Shown here piece after piece: positions 7,231 through 17,344 of a stretch of 64,000 nt of DNA. The stretch covers positions 124,001 through 188,000 of the forward strand of contig NZ_BMRX01000002.1 in NCBI RefSeq assembly GCF_014648855.1. The letters run 5' to 3'. The notes beneath the pieces are model-generated. The model saw only the letters and a list, made by a program, of their open reading frames with translations, did no database searches and was not told the origin of the DNA. Each line of letters opens with the position of its first letter. Position 1 is the first letter of the stretch. Origin of the DNA: Streptomyces parvulus. Lineage in GTDB: Bacteria > Actinomycetota > Actinomycetes > Streptomycetales > Streptomycetaceae. The position numbers and the translations under genes were made by a program.

Positions 7231-9153
7231 TCAGGGGCGGGACAGGACTGCCTTGACCACCTGGCGGAGCATCGCGTCGGGGTCCGGGGCCGGGCCCGGG
7301 GAGCGCCAGGCCACGAAGCCGTCGGGGCGGACCAGTACCGCGCCGCCGCGGGTGACGCCGTGGGCCTTCGCCCAGTCCTGCTCCTCGTCCTCCTGGACCA
7401 GGTCGGCCTCCGGGGTGCCGCCGACGCGGTACGGCTTCAGCGGGATCCGCAGCTCGTCGGCGAGCCGGGTCGCCGCCTCGTGCCAGCCGGTGGGCTGGGC
7501 CGCGTCGCTCAGCAGCACCAGGGCGTCCTCGTAGAGGTCCAGGGTGGAGACGCGGGTGCCGTCCCTCAGGAGCCACAGGTGCGGGGCCCTGCTGCCGGGC
7601 GCGCCGGTGAGGTCGAGGCCCTCCGGCACCACCGGGGTCGCCGGGTCGGCGCCGACCACCGCGCCCTGGGGGTAGCGGTAGCCGAGGGCGACGTTGAGGA
7701 TGCCGCGCTGCGGGGCGCCGCCGCCGGGGCCCGCGCCGGGTGCCCCGCCGCCGGGGCCTCCGGGCGCGCCGCCGAAGCCGCGCAGGTCGCCGGGGCCGGC
7801 CGGTCCACCGGGGCCACCCGGCCCTCCGGCACCGGCCGGTCCGCCGGGACCGCCGGGCGCGCCGACGCCACCAGGTCCACCGGGTCCGCCCGGCGCACCG
7901 GCCGCACCCGGCCCGCCAGGACCACCAGGACCACCAGGACCAGCCGGTCCACCGGGCCCACCCGGCGCCCCTCCCCCCATCCCCGGCGGCGGTGCGAAGC
8001 CCGGGTGGCTGTGTTCCACGGAGCGGCCGGCGGCGCGGGCGCTGGTGGCCTCGGCGACCGGGCGGCGTTCGGCGTCGTACGTGTCCAGCAGGCCCTCGCC
8101 CGCCCAGCCCTCCAGGACCGCGGCCAGTTTCCAGGCGAGGTTGTGGGCGTCCTGGATGCCCGTGTTGGAGCCGAAGGCGCCGGTGGGGGACATCTCGTGG
8201 GCCGAGTCGCCGGCGAGCAGGACGCGCCCGGAGCGGTAGCTGCGGGCCACGCGCTGGGCGGCGTGCCAGGGGGCCTTGCCGGTGATCTCGACGTCGAGGT
8301 CGGGGTCGCCGATCGCGCGGCGGATGTGCTCGGCGCAGCGCTCCGGGGTGAAGTCCTCGACCGTCTCGCCCTGTTCAGGGTGCCACGGGGCGTGGAAGAC
8401 CCAGTTCTCGCGGTTGTCGACGGGCAGCAGGGCGCCGTCGGCCCCCTCGGTGGTCAGGTAGCAGACGATGAAGCGGCGGTCGCCCACGACGTCGGCCAGG
8501 CGGCGGGAGCGGAAGGTGACGCTGACGTTGTGGAAGAGGTCGCCCGGGCCGCTCTGGCCGATGCCGAGCTGCTCACGGACGGGGCTGCGGGGGCCGTCGG
8601 CGGCGATCAGGTAGTCCGCCCGGATGGTGGTGTGCTCACCGGTGTCCCGGCTCTTGACGACCGCCGTGACGCCGTCGGTGTCGTCCTCGAACGACAGCAG
8701 TTCGGTGCCGAAGCGCAGGTCGCCGCCGAGGTTGGCGGCGTGGGTGAGGAGTTCCGGCTCCAGGTCGTTCTGGCTGCACAGGCACCAGCCGCTGGGGCTG
8801 AAGCGGGCCAGTCCGCCGCCCGGGTCCATCTCCTTGAACAGCCACTCCCCCGCGTCGCCCACCAGCGTGGGCGTCTGGAGGATGCCGTGGTTGCCGGCCA
8901 GCGTGGCGGCGGCCTTCCTGATGTCCGGCTCGGTGCCGGCGACCCGGAAGATCTCCATCGTGCGGACGTTGTTGCCGCGTCCCCGGGGGTGGATGGAGGT
9001 GCCGGCGTGGCGCTCCACCAGGGTGTGCCGGACGCCGAGGCGCCCGAGGAACACCGAGGCCGACAGGCCCACCAGGGACCCGCCGACGATGAGGACCGGG
9101 ACCCGGTGCACCGCGGAGGCGGCACCCGGTGTCCGGTCGGCTCTTGCGTTCAT
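7231..9153 (-). CDS. whiE-ORFVIII: FAD-dependent polyketide hydroxylase of the spore pigment cluster (whiE-ORFVIII type)
   Basis: 640 residues, a group A flavoprotein aromatic hydroxylase: dinucleotide-binding segment LIVGGSLVGLSAS (21-33), DG motif LIAADGPRSPVR (182-193), GD motif LLAGDSAHEMSPTGAF (312-327) and a C-terminal thioredoxin-like region with GGAVLVRPDGFVAWR (603-617). It should hydroxylate the aromatic spore-pigment precursor with NAD(P)H and O2. It is divergent from the seven PKS genes, as in known whiE clusters. Start: ATG with GGAGGA upstream. Odd feature: residues 386-482 are almost pure Gly/Pro/Ala (collagen-like GPGG/GGP repeats), inserted between the FAD domain and the C-terminal domain. 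Confidence 0.9.
   Translation of the reverse strand: MNARADRTPGAASAVHRVPVLIVGGSLVGLSASVFLGRLGVRHTLVERHAGTSIHPRGRGNNVRTMEIFRVAGTEPDIRKAAATLAGNHGILQTPTLVGDAGEWLFKEMDPGGGLARFSPSGWCLCSQNDLEPELLTHAANLGGDLRFGTELLSFEDDTDGVTAVVKSRDTGEHTTIRADYLIAADGPRSPVREQLGIGQSGPGDLFHNVSVTFRSRRLADVVGDRRFIVCYLTTEGADGALLPVDNRENWVFHAPWHPEQGETVEDFTPERCAEHIRRAIGDPDLDVEITGKAPWHAAQRVARSYRSGRVLLAGDSAHEMSPTGAFGSNTGIQDAHNLAWKLAAVLEGWAGEGLLDTYDAERRPVAEATSARAAGRSVEHSHPGFAPPPGMGGGAPGGPGGPAGPGGPGGPGGPGAAGAPGGPGGPGGVGAPGGPGGPAGAGGPGGPGGPAGPGDLRGFGGAPGGPGGGAPGAGPGGGAPQRGILNVALGYRYPQGAVVGADPATPVVPEGLDLTGAPGSRAPHLWLLRDGTRVSTLDLYEDALVLLSDAAQPTGWHEAATRLADELRIPLKPYRVGGTPEADLVQEDEEQDWAKAHGVTRGGAVLVRPDGFVAWRSPGPAPDPDAMLRQVVKAVLSRP
7708..7998 (-). 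repeat. Collagen-like Gly/Pro-rich coding repeat inside the hydroxylase
   Basis: About 97 codons of short imperfect repeats encoding GGP, GPG, GAP and GAG units, giving a degenerate 9-bp periodicity (ggaccaccn-type on the plus strand). The repeat stays in frame for its whole length, arguing that it is translated and tolerated. Slippage between repeat units would change its length in 9-base steps. Confidence 0.8.
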
Positions 9154-9484
9154 GGTTCGTCCTCCGTTGTGACGTACGCGCGCCGTTCGGTGCGGCGGGC
9201 GCCGTCCTCGCTGTGGATCGACGTGCGTCCTCGTGTGCCGGACCGTCGTCGGGTGATTCACCCCGCGCCAGATGTGCGCCGGGGCCCTCATGCCTTCCAC
9301 GCGCGCCGCGGCGGGGCCCGCGGCCGCCGAGGCTTTCACCCGCTTAACACTCCCGGCGCGCGGTCCTCGCGGGCACGGCAGACGATCGTGCTTGTCGCGA
9401 CCGGCGCACCCGCCCGAGCCATGGCGTGCGACGCGACGCTCACCCCAGTCCCAGAGGAAGTTCCCCGGAGAAGAGGTGGCCCGG
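9154..9484. promoter_or_regulatory. Divergent promoter region of the spore pigment genes
   Basis: 331 bp between the divergent starts. It should hold both whiE-type promoters; in S. coelicolor these are developmentally timed and one depends on sigma-F (established). Visible here is an odd perfect palindrome GGGTGA-T-TCACCC at 9251-9263, whose halves resemble GTGA/TCAC sites of developmental repressors such as BldD. I could not place convincing -10/-35 pairs. The plus-strand leader ends in GGAG 5 bases before a GTG (9476) and 14 bases before the ATG (9485). Confidence 0.6.
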
Positions 9485-10729
9485 ATGACGGTCTCTCCCG
9501 TCGAAGCAACGGATGACGTGACGGCGGATGCCCTGCCCACGGACGCCACGGCGACGCCGTTCGCCCCGGCCGCGGACGCGGGCGGCGTCTCCACGTCGGC
9601 GTTCGACGGATCCCGCGTACGGGTCGTCCTGATGCTGGACGTCCACGACGGAATGCAGCAGGAGTTCCTGGACGCCTACGACGGCATCCGCGACCGGGTC
9701 GCCGCCGTTCCGGGACACGTCAGCGACCAGCTGTGCCAGTGCGTCGACAATCCCACGCAGTGGCTGCTCACCAGCGAGTGGGAGACCGCCGAGCCGTTCC
9801 TGAACTGGGTCAGCAGCGAGGAGCACCTGGCGACCGTCGAACCCCTGCAGCACTGCGTCCGGGACACCCGCTCGCTGCGCTACAGCGTGCTGCGCGAGAC
9901 CGAGGGCGACCAGACGGCCACCGAGGCGGCCGGCGGCCCGCTGCGGGCGGCGCCGCGGATCGGGACCAACGTCGTCCGGCACGCGCTGACCTTCACCGTG
10001 AAGCCCGGCAGCGAGCCCGAGGCGGCCCGGCTGCTGTCCGACTACGCGTCGCCCGACACCCAGGTCGACGAGGCCGGCCGGCTGCTGCGGACCTCGCTGT
10101 TCCTGCACGGCAACCGGGTCGTCCGGGCGGTGGAGGTGCGGGGCGACCTGCAGAGCGCGCTGCGGCACGTGGCCCGGCAGCCGGGGGTGCGTGCGGTCGA
10201 GGAGGCCCTCAACCCGCACCTGGAACAGGAACGCGACCTGTGCGACCCGCGGTCCGCCCGGGAGTTCTTCACCCGGGCCGCCATGCCGGCCGTGCACCAC
10301 GTGTCCTCGCGCGGCCGCAGCGGCGCTCCCGGGCGGCGGCTGGCGCTGCTCTACCCGGTGCGCCCCGGCGCCGGCTCCGAACTGGCCCGGCTGCTGGCCC
10401 ACCGGGACGCGACCGCCCTGCGGGACGGGGACGGCACGGTCCTCGCCGCCACCGTCTTCCACCGCGACGACCTCGTCGTACGGCTCGTCGACGTGGACGG
10501 CGACCCGGACGGCGCGCCCGCCGCCGCGCTGCTCGGCCTGCCGGTGTCCGACGGATCCGGCGGAACGGCCGGGGCCGCCGCGGCCGCCGTGATCGAGGCC
10601 GCCGAACGGCTCCTGGACACCGCCGAGTACGGGGTCGAAGGGCCCCTCGGCGACCCCCGCACCCAGTCGGTGCTGCTGGCGCGGGCCCGGATGACGCCCC
10701 TCACCGACCGCCTCGCGCCCGACGCCTGA
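9485..10729 (+). CDS. whiE-ORFI: SchA/CurD-like protein with N-terminal ABM-type domain (whiE-ORFI type)
   Basis: 414 residues. An N-terminal ferredoxin-like/antibiotic-biosynthesis-monooxygenase-type domain (about 38-135, from RVRVVLMLDVHDGMQQEFLDAY through TQWLLTSEWE) is followed by a SchA/CurD-like region (about 150-410). This is the first gene of the plus-strand pigment operon. In whiE, sch and cur clusters this protein is conserved and thought to tailor or assist the early polyketide, but its reaction is unproven. The GTG at 9476 (GGAG five bases upstream) is an equally good start and would add three residues. It is separated from the cupin gene by about 150 bases without an obvious terminator. 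Confidence 0.85.
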   Translation: MTVSPVEATDDVTADALPTDATATPFAPAADAGGVSTSAFDGSRVRVVLMLDVHDGMQQEFLDAYDGIRDRVAAVPGHVSDQLCQCVDNPTQWLLTSEWETAEPFLNWVSSEEHLATVEPLQHCVRDTRSLRYSVLRETEGDQTATEAAGGPLRAAPRIGTNVVRHALTFTVKPGSEPEAARLLSDYASPDTQVDEAGRLLRTSLFLHGNRVVRAVEVRGDLQSALRHVARQPGVRAVEEALNPHLEQERDLCDPRSAREFFTRAAMPAVHHVSSRGRSGAPGRRLALLYPVRPGAGSELARLLAHRDATALRDGDGTVLAATVFHRDDLVVRLVDVDGDPDGAPAAALLGLPVSDGSGGTAGAAAAAVIEAAERLLDTAEYGVEGPLGDPRTQSVLLARARMTPLTDRLAPDA

Positions 10730-10877
10730 CCCCCGTCCCGCGGGTGCCGCTCCACACGGCGCCCTCCCGAACCCACCCCTTCCCGCACGACGCGTCCGGT
10801 ACGGCCCGACGCCGCGCCCCCGGTCCGCGTGACCCCTCTCCCACCCCACCGCTTCCCGCGACCCCGGAGTGAACGAC

Positions 10878-11318
10878 ATGACAGACCAGCAGGTGAACAT
10901 CATCTCGATCGGCGACGTCGCGCCGAACCGCCGCCGCGGCGGAGACATCCGCGCCGTGCTCACGCCGACCAGCGCCGGTGCGACCAGCGGCTTCATGGGC
11001 GTGGCCATCGTGCAGCCCGGCGAGCGGATCGCCGAGCACTACCACCCGTACTCCGAGGAGTTCGTGTACGTCACCGAGGGCGCCCTGGAGGTGGACCTGA
11101 ACGGGACGCCGCACGCGCTCACCGTCGGGCAGGGGATGCTGATCCCGCAGGACATGTGCCACCGCTTCCGCAACGTCGGCGACGTGGAGGCGCGGCTCGT
11201 CTTCCACCTGGGCCCGCTGGCCCCGCGCCCGGAGCTGGGCCACGTCGACACCGAGGACGCGGCCGGCAACGCGATCCCGCACGAGCGTCCCGCCGCGGCC
11301 GCCGAGGCCGTGTCGTGA
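10878..11318 (+). CDS. whiE-ORFII: Cupin-fold polyketide biosynthesis protein (whiE-ORFII type)
   Basis: 146 residues forming a single cupin barrel. Motif 1 contains [16 protein letters not shown] (His54, His56, Glu61) and motif 2 contains [11 protein letters not shown] (His95), so a metal site is complete. Homologues in curamycin and spore pigment clusters are needed for the mature product, perhaps as a cyclase or oxygenase (inference). Start: ATG with GGAG eight bases upstream; a GTG nine bases earlier is less well placed. Its TGA overlaps the GTG of the KS-alpha gene (GTGA), indicating translational coupling. Confidence 0.88.
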   Translation: MTDQQVNIISIGDVAPNRRRGGDIRAVLTPTSAGATSGFMGVAIVQPGERIAEHYHPYSEEFVYVTEGALEVDLNGTPHALTVGQGMLIPQDMCHRFRNVGDVEARLVFHLGPLAPRPELGHVDTEDAAGNAIPHERPAAAAEAVS

Positions 11319-12598
11319 ACCGGCGACGGGTGGCCGTCACGGGCATAGGCGTCGTCGCCCCGGGCGGGATCGGCGTGCCCCAGTTCTGGGGCCTGCTGTC
11401 CGAAGGCCGTACGGCGACGCGCCGCATCTCCCTCTTCGACCCGGCCGGGCTGCGGTCGCAGATCGCCGCCGAGTGCGACTTCGAGCCGGCCGACCACGGG
11501 CTCGGTCTGGCCACGGTCCAACGCTCGGACCGGTACGTGCAGTTCGCGCTGGTGGCCGCCGCGGAGGCGGTCCGGGACGCGAACCTGGACCTGAGCCGCG
11601 AGGACCCCTGGCGGGCGGGTGCCACGCTGGGCACCGCGGTCGGCGGCACCACCCGGCTGGAGCACGACTACGTCCTGGTCAGCGAGCGCGGCTCGCGCTG
11701 GGACGTGGACGACAAGCGGGCCGAGCCGCACCTGGAGCGGGCCTTCACCCCGGCCACGCTCTCCTCCGCGGTCGCCGAGGAGTTCGGCGTGCGCGGGCCG
11801 GTGCAGACGGTCTCCACGGGCTGCACCTCCGGGCTCGACGCCGTCGGGTACGCCTACCACGCGGTGGCCGACGGACGCGTCGACGTCTGCCTGGCGGGCG
11901 CCGCCGACTCCCCCATATCCCCGATCACGATGGCCTGCTTCGACGCCATCAAGGCGACCTCCCCGAACAACGACGACCCGGCGCACGCCTCCCGGCCCTT
12001 CGACGCCGACCGCAACGGCTTCGTGATGGGCGAGGGCGCGGCGGTGCTCGTCCTGGAGGACCTGGAACACGCCCGGGCCCGCGGGGCGGACGTGTACTGC
12101 GAGATCTCCGGCTACGCGACCTTCGGCAACGCGTACCACATGACCGGGCTCACCAAGGAGGGCCTGGAGATGGCGCGGGCCATCGACACCGCCCTGGACA
12201 TGGCCCGGATCGACGGCTCGGCCGTCGACTACGTCAACGCGCACGGCTCCGGCACCCAGCAGAACGACCGGCACGAGACCGCGGCCGTCAAGCGCTCCCT
12301 GGGCGAGCACGCCTACGAGACGCCGATGAGCTCCATCAAGTCGATGGTGGGCCACTCGCTCGGCGCGATCGGCTCGATCGAACTGGCCGCGTGCGTCCTG
12401 GCCATGGCCCACCAGGTGGTGCCGCCCACGGCCAACTACACGACGCCGGACCCCGAGTGCGACCTGGACTACGTGCCGCGCGAAGCCCGGGAGCGGGCGC
12501 TGCGGCACGTGCTGTCGGTCGGCAGCGGCTTCGGCGGCTTCCAGTCGGCGGTCGTGCTCAGCGCTTCCGGTTCCGGATCCGAAGGAGGGCCGCGATGA
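11315..12598 (+). CDS. whiE-ORFIII: Type II PKS ketosynthase alpha (whiE-ORFIII type)
   Basis: 427 residues, a FabF-like condensing enzyme. The active site Cys170 lies in [13 protein letters not shown], with catalytic histidines His310 ([12 protein letters not shown]) and His347 (SMVGHSLGA), so the triad is complete. With KS-beta and the ACP it builds the poly-beta-ketone chain by decarboxylative condensation of malonyl units. The GTG start overlaps the upstream stop and the end overlaps the ATG of KS-beta (ATGA), so stoichiometric coupling of the heterodimer is likely. Confidence 0.95.
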   Translation: MNRRRVAVTGIGVVAPGGIGVPQFWGLLSEGRTATRRISLFDPAGLRSQIAAECDFEPADHGLGLATVQRSDRYVQFALVAAAEAVRDANLDLSREDPWRAGATLGTAVGGTTRLEHDYVLVSERGSRWDVDDKRAEPHLERAFTPATLSSAVAEEFGVRGPVQTVSTGCTSGLDAVGYAYHAVADGRVDVCLAGAADSPISPITMACFDAIKATSPNNDDPAHASRPFDADRNGFVMGEGAAVLVLEDLEHARARGADVYCEISGYATFGNAYHMTGLTKEGLEMARAIDTALDMARIDGSAVDYVNAHGSGTQQNDRHETAAVKRSLGEHAYETPMSSIKSMVGHSLGAIGSIELAACVLAMAHQVVPPTANYTTPDPECDLDYVPREARERALRHVLSVGSGFGGFQSAVVLSASGSGSEGGPR

Positions 12599-13863
12599 GC
12601 GGACGGCAACGGACCAACGAGGGAGGCCGCCGCGCGGTCGTCACCGGGCTCGGCGTGGTGTCGCCGCACGGTGTCGGCGTCGAGGCGCACTGGAAGGCCA
12701 CCGCGGACGGCACCAGCAGCCTGGGGCCCGTCACGCGGGAGGGCTGCGAGGCCATGCCGCTGCGGGTGGCGGGCGAGGTGCGGGGCTTCGAGGCGGCCGA
12801 GACGGTCGAGGAGCGCTACCTCGTGCAGACCGACCGGTTCACGCACTTCGCGCTGTCCGCCGCGCAGTTCGCGCTGGACGACGCCCGGTTCGGCAGGGCG
12901 GACGTGGAGTCGCCGTACTCGGTCGGCGTGGTCACCGCGGCGGGCTCCGGCGGCGGCGAGTTCGGGCAGCGCGAACTCCAGAACCTGTGGGGCCAGGGCT
13001 CCCGGTACGTCGGCCCCTACCAGTCGATCGCCTGGTTCTACGCGGCCAGCACCGGCCAGGTCTCCATCCGCAACGACTTCAAGGGCCCCTGCGGGGTCGT
13101 CGCCGCCGACGAGGCGGGCGGCCTGGACGCGCTGGCGCACGCCGCGCTGGCCGTGCGCGGCGGCACCGACACGGTGGTCTGCGGCGCGACCGAGGCTCCG
13201 CTCGCCCCGTACTCGATCGTCTGCCAGCTGGGCTACCCCGAGCTGAGCCGCTCCGCCGAACCCGACCGCGCCTACCGTCCGTTCACCGGTGCGGCCTGCG
13301 GGTTCGCGCCGGCGGAGGGCGGGGCGGTGCTGATCGTGGAGGACGAGCGGGCGGCCCTGGAGCGCGGCGCGGACGCGCGGGCGACGGTGGCCGGTCATGC
13401 GGCGACCTTCACCGGCGCCGGCCGCTGGGCGGAGTCCCGGGAGGGGCTGGCCCGGGCGATCCGGGGTGCGCTGGCCGAGGCGGGCTGCCGGCCCGAGGAG
13501 GTCGACGTGGTCTTCGCCGACGCCCTCGGGGTCCCGGAGGCCGACCGGGCCGAGGCCCTGGCCCTGGCCGACGCGCTCGGCGCGCACGCCGCGCGCGTGC
13601 CGGTCACCGCGCCCAAGACCGGGACCGGGCGGGCGTACTGCGCCGCACCGGTGCTGGACGTGGCGACCGCGGTGCTGGCCATGGAGCACGGGCTGATCCC
13701 GCCCACCCCGAACGTGTTCGAGGTGGACCACGAGCTGGACCTGGTGACCGGCCGGGCCCGTCCCGCCGAGCCGCGCACCGCGCTGGTGCTCAGCCGCGGG
13801 CTGATGGGCTCCAACTCGGCCCTCGTCCTGCGGCGGGGCGGCAGCGCCCCGGCCGCGAACTGA
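12595..13863 (+). CDS. whiE-ORFIV: Type II PKS chain-length factor / ketosynthase beta (whiE-ORFIV type)
   Basis: 422 residues, homologous to KS-alpha but without the nucleophile: the position aligned with Cys170 is Glu173 ([12 protein letters not shown]), where most antibiotic chain-length factors have Gln. It forms the heterodimer with KS-alpha, sets chain length and is implicated in primer formation by malonyl-ACP decarboxylation (established for the family). The ATG overlaps the KS-alpha stop by four bases, and there is a strong GGAGG within the end of KS-alpha. The C-terminus is intact ([13 protein letters not shown]). Confidence 0.95.
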   Translation: MSGRQRTNEGGRRAVVTGLGVVSPHGVGVEAHWKATADGTSSLGPVTREGCEAMPLRVAGEVRGFEAAETVEERYLVQTDRFTHFALSAAQFALDDARFGRADVESPYSVGVVTAAGSGGGEFGQRELQNLWGQGSRYVGPYQSIAWFYAASTGQVSIRNDFKGPCGVVAADEAGGLDALAHAALAVRGGTDTVVCGATEAPLAPYSIVCQLGYPELSRSAEPDRAYRPFTGAACGFAPAEGGAVLIVEDERAALERGADARATVAGHAATFTGAGRWAESREGLARAIRGALAEAGCRPEEVDVVFADALGVPEADRAEALALADALGAHAARVPVTAPKTGTGRAYCAAPVLDVATAVLAMEHGLIPPTPNVFEVDHELDLVTGRARPAEPRTALVLSRGLMGSNSALVLRRGGSAPAAN

Positions 13864-13932
13864 CCGACCGACGCCGATCCGAGTGAGCGCCGCGTGTGGG
13901 CGCGCGCCACCTGAGTGAAGGAGGACACCCCC

Positions 13933-14683
<751 letters not shown>

Positions 14684-14729
14684 CCCCGGCCGACCGACAC
14701 CGAACGACACCGGCGAAGGGCATCACCCC

Positions 14730-15065
14730 ATGCACCACACACTGATCGTCGCCCGGATGGCACCCGGCGCGGCCCCGGACATCGCGAAGGTGTTCGCGGA
14801 GTCCGACCGCGGCGAGCTGCCGCACCTGGTGGGTGTCAACCGGCGCAGTCTCTTCGAGTTCGGTGACGGTGTGTACCTGCACCTCATCGAGAGCGACGAG
14901 GACCCGGCCCCGGCCATCGGCCGGCTGACCGGGCACCCGGAGTTCCGCCAGGTCAGCGAGCAACTGGAGCCGTACGTCTCGGCGTACGACCCGGCGACCT
15001 GGCGCGGTCCGAAGGACGCGATGGCGCGCTGCTTCTACCGCTGGGACCGGGCCGCCGCGGGCTGA
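14730..15065 (+). CDS. whiE-ORFVII: TcmI-type polyketide cyclase (whiE-ORFVII type)
   Basis: 111 residues of the small dimeric ferredoxin-like TcmI cyclase family, with a conserved C-terminal WRGPKDAMARCFYRW segment. It should close later rings of the pigment skeleton. It is the last gene of the operon, 46 bases after the aromatase and followed within 25 bases by a strong hairpin. The ATG follows GGCGAAGGG. Confidence 0.92.
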   Translation: MHHTLIVARMAPGAAPDIAKVFAESDRGELPHLVGVNRRSLFEFGDGVYLHLIESDEDPAPAIGRLTGHPEFRQVSEQLEPYVSAYDPATWRGPKDAMARCFYRWDRAAAG

Positions 15066-15086
15066 CGGCCCGGCCACGCTCCGCCT

Positions 15087-15118
15087 CGGGGCCGCCCGGC
15101 AACCGCCGGGCGGCCCCG
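15087..15118 (+). terminator. Terminator at the end of the spore pigment operon
   Basis: Perfect 14-bp inverted repeat CGGGGCCGCCCGGC / GCCGGGCGGCCCCG with loop AACC. A second perfect hairpin (GGGGCCGGAG / CTCCGGCCCC, 15145-15168) follows, giving a tandem stop before the next gene. Confidence 0.85.
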
Positions 15119-15144
15119 ACGGGCGTGGTGGCGCGTGCCGCGCG

Positions 15145-15168
15145 GGGGCCGGAGCGCCCTCCGGCCCC
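15145..15168 (+). terminator. Second hairpin of the tandem terminator
   Basis: 10-bp perfect stem GGGGCCGGAG / CTCCGGCCCC with loop CGCC, 26 bp after the first hairpin. Confidence 0.6.
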
Positions 15169-15234
15169 TGGTGCCGCGGGCGTTCGGCGGACGTTCCCGG
15201 GACAGGTGCCGGCGCGGCGGGTGATGATCGGACC

Positions 15235-15669
15235 ATGACCAACGCATCGCGCTTCGACCCGCACGCCCTGCTCGCCCGCAGCCGGCTCGGCGTGCTCGCG
15301 ACGATCAAGTCGGACGGCCGCCCGCAGCTCTCGCCCGTCATGCCCGCCTACGACGCGGAGGCGGGCGTCATCCGCGTCTCCACCCGCGACGGACTGGCCA
15401 AGACCGCCAACCTGCGCCGCGACCCGCGGGCCGCGCTCGAGGTGACGGCACCGGACGGCAGGTCCTGGGCCACCGCCGAGGGGACCGCCACGCTCACCGG
15501 GCCGGGGACCGACCCGCACGGGCCGGAGGTCGAGGCGCTGGTGGAGTACTACCGCGCCGCGGCCGGCGAGCACCCGGACTGGGACGAGTACCGGTCGACG
15601 ATGGTGGCCGACCGCAGGGTGCTGCTGACCATCGCCGTGGAGCGGGTCTACGGGGCCGACATCGGCTGA
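15235..15669 (+). CDS. PPOX-class flavin/F420-dependent split-barrel protein
   Basis: 144 residues resembling the pyridoxamine-phosphate-oxidase-like split barrel: LLARSRLGVLATIKSDGRPQLSPVMPAYD at the N-terminus, KTANLRRDPRAALEV in the middle. In actinobacteria this class commonly uses F420 or FMN to reduce small molecules; the substrate is unknown. Its ATG follows a GATGATCGGACC leader, which may give a short or absent leader. It is a single transcription unit behind the pigment terminators. Confidence 0.8.
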   Translation: MTNASRFDPHALLARSRLGVLATIKSDGRPQLSPVMPAYDAEAGVIRVSTRDGLAKTANLRRDPRAALEVTAPDGRSWATAEGTATLTGPGTDPHGPEVEALVEYYRAAAGEHPDWDEYRSTMVADRRVLLTIAVERVYGADIG

Positions 15670-15784
15670 GCCGGCAGGATCCGGATTTCTCTGCCCGGGG
15701 CTGATCGATCCGCCCGCCGTTTGCGTACCTCCTGGCGAACCGGCACGTACGCGTGCGAGTCCCCCGTGTCGCCCTGGAGGCACC

Positions 15785-16531
15785 ATGCGCCCGTCCCGCA
15801 GCAGGATCGGAGTCGTCGTCCTGTTCGGCGTGATGACCCTGACCCTCACCGCGCTGGCCTTTCCGGCCGTGCTCGGTCTGGAGAAGGCAGACGGCGGTCA
15901 GGACCGGGTCATCGCCAGCACGAAGTTCGGGCCGCTCACGGAGGCCGACCGGGACTTCGTGGTCAAGGTGCGGGCGGCCGGGCTGTGGGAGTACCCGCTG
16001 GGCGAGATCGTGCGGGAGCGGGGCACCACGAAGGAGATGAAGACGGCCGGCGAGCACCTGATCGTCGGGCACGCCGGCCTCGACGCGATGTGCCGCGAGA
16101 TCTCCCCCGAGCTGGGTATCACGCTGCCCAACCGGGCCTCGCCGCAGCAGGAGGACTTCGTCGCCACGGTGGACGCGAAGACCGGCAAGGAGTTCGACTC
16201 GTCGGCGGTCAACATCATGCGGGTGACGCACGGCCAGATCTTCCCGGCGATCGCCAAGATCCGGGCCTCCACCAAGAACACGCTGGTGCGGCAGCTGGCC
16301 GACCTGGCCAACGACACCGTCCTGGACCACATCACGGTGCTGGAGAAGACCGGCATGGTCGAGTACGACGAGGTCACCTTCAAGCAGACCGGACCGGCGA
16401 AACTGCCGCGCGACCGGGTCACCCCGCCCCCTCCCGGACCCGGCGAACAGGTACTGGTCCTCAAGCCGCGCCCCGACCTGAACGTGAACACGGCGTCCCC
16501 CACGCCCACTCCGTCGCCGGCGGCGAACTGA
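15785..16531 (+). CDS. Secreted DUF4142 (ferritin-like four-helix) protein
   Basis: 248 residues. A basic start (MRPSRSR) and hydrophobic segment (about 9-31) form a signal peptide or anchor. The DUF4142 region (about 50-205) has the repeated helices TEADRDFVVKVRAAGLWEYPLGEIV and HITVLEKTG. The tail is Pro/Thr/Ser-rich, as in exported actinobacterial proteins. Function unknown; related proteins are outer-envelope helical bundles. GGAGGCACC precedes the ATG. Confidence 0.75.
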   Translation: MRPSRSRIGVVVLFGVMTLTLTALAFPAVLGLEKADGGQDRVIASTKFGPLTEADRDFVVKVRAAGLWEYPLGEIVRERGTTKEMKTAGEHLIVGHAGLDAMCREISPELGITLPNRASPQQEDFVATVDAKTGKEFDSSAVNIMRVTHGQIFPAIAKIRASTKNTLVRQLADLANDTVLDHITVLEKTGMVEYDEVTFKQTGPAKLPRDRVTPPPPGPGEQVLVLKPRPDLNVNTASPTPTPSPAAN

Positions 16532-16698
16532 GCCCCGGCCGACGGCCGGTGCGGCACCGGGAACGGCCCGGCGCCGTCGCGCGTTCATGAGGGTGGCGGT
16601 CGAGGGAGGCCGCCGCCGGGCAGGACCATTCGGCTCCGGAAGTCGCGGGGGACCGTACGGCCGGAGGCCTGGGTGAACGAGATGGGGAGAGCGGGACC

Positions 16699-17298
16699 AT
16701 GACCGCTTGGGGGCCGGATCGCGGTGACGCGCCGGACGGGCCGGAGGGCGCTCCCGGCGTGCCGGAGCACGTGTGGCGCATGTTCCTGGAGGACGACGAG
16801 CGGGCCATCCGGGCCACCGCGCCCAGGGAGCCCGCCGCGCGGGACCGGATCCCGGGGCTGCCGCCCGCCCCGCCGGCCACCGGACCCGGGGCCGCCGCGG
16901 AGCCGCTCGGCGTCCGGCCGGGCCCGTTCGCCGGGACGGTCGGGGAGCCCTGGCGGCCGGAGGAGCCGCGTCCCGCACCCGCCTGGCGCGGACTGGACCG
17001 CCGGGCCCGGCTGCGGCGGGCCGGACGGGTCTTCGGCACCGCGGCGACGGTCGCCCTCGCCCTCACCGCGTGGTCGCAGCTGGCCACCGGCCCGGCGACC
17101 CCGGGGCGCGCACCGGCCGACACCATAGGGCGGCCCCTGGACGACAGCCCCGTGCTGCCCACTCTGGCCTCCCCGGCGCCGACCCGGTCCGGCACCGCGA
17201 GTCCGGCCGCCTTCGACTCCGCGCCCTCCGCGATACCCCGGGTCTCCGAGTCCGCGGCCGCGGCCGCTTCTGCCTCCGCCTCCGCCAGGATCGGCTGA
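16699..17298 (+). CDS. Pro/Ala-rich hypothetical protein with one membrane segment
   Basis: 199 residues. The first 110 are Pro/Gly/Glu-rich (includes HVWRMFLEDDERAIR), then RRARLRRAGRVFGTAATVALALTAW forms a basic flank and a short hydrophobic segment (about 105-127), followed by a Ser/Ala/Pro-rich outside tail. This topology fits a single-pass membrane protein. No family recognised. Convergent with ku. Confidence 0.6.
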   Translation: MTAWGPDRGDAPDGPEGAPGVPEHVWRMFLEDDERAIRATAPREPAARDRIPGLPPAPPATGPGAAAEPLGVRPGPFAGTVGEPWRPEEPRPAPAWRGLDRRARLRRAGRVFGTAATVALALTAWSQLATGPATPGRAPADTIGRPLDDSPVLPTLASPAPTRSGTASPAAFDSAPSAIPRVSESAAAAASASASARIG

Positions 17299-17344
17299 GC
17301 CGGGGCGGCCGTGCCCGTGCGGCGCGGGCGACGCGAGGCGCGGG

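Noticed and set aside
7694..8239. Plus-strand proline-rich ORF (PPGPPGPPG repeats)
   Set aside because: Antisense reading of the collagen-like insert; repeated PG codons come from the complement of GGP repeats.
7360..9516. Plus-strand 718-codon ORF opposite the hydroxylase, including a Thr/Arg-rich repeat
   Set aside because: It is the complement of the hydroxylase and its collagen-like segment; no ribosome site and no domain.
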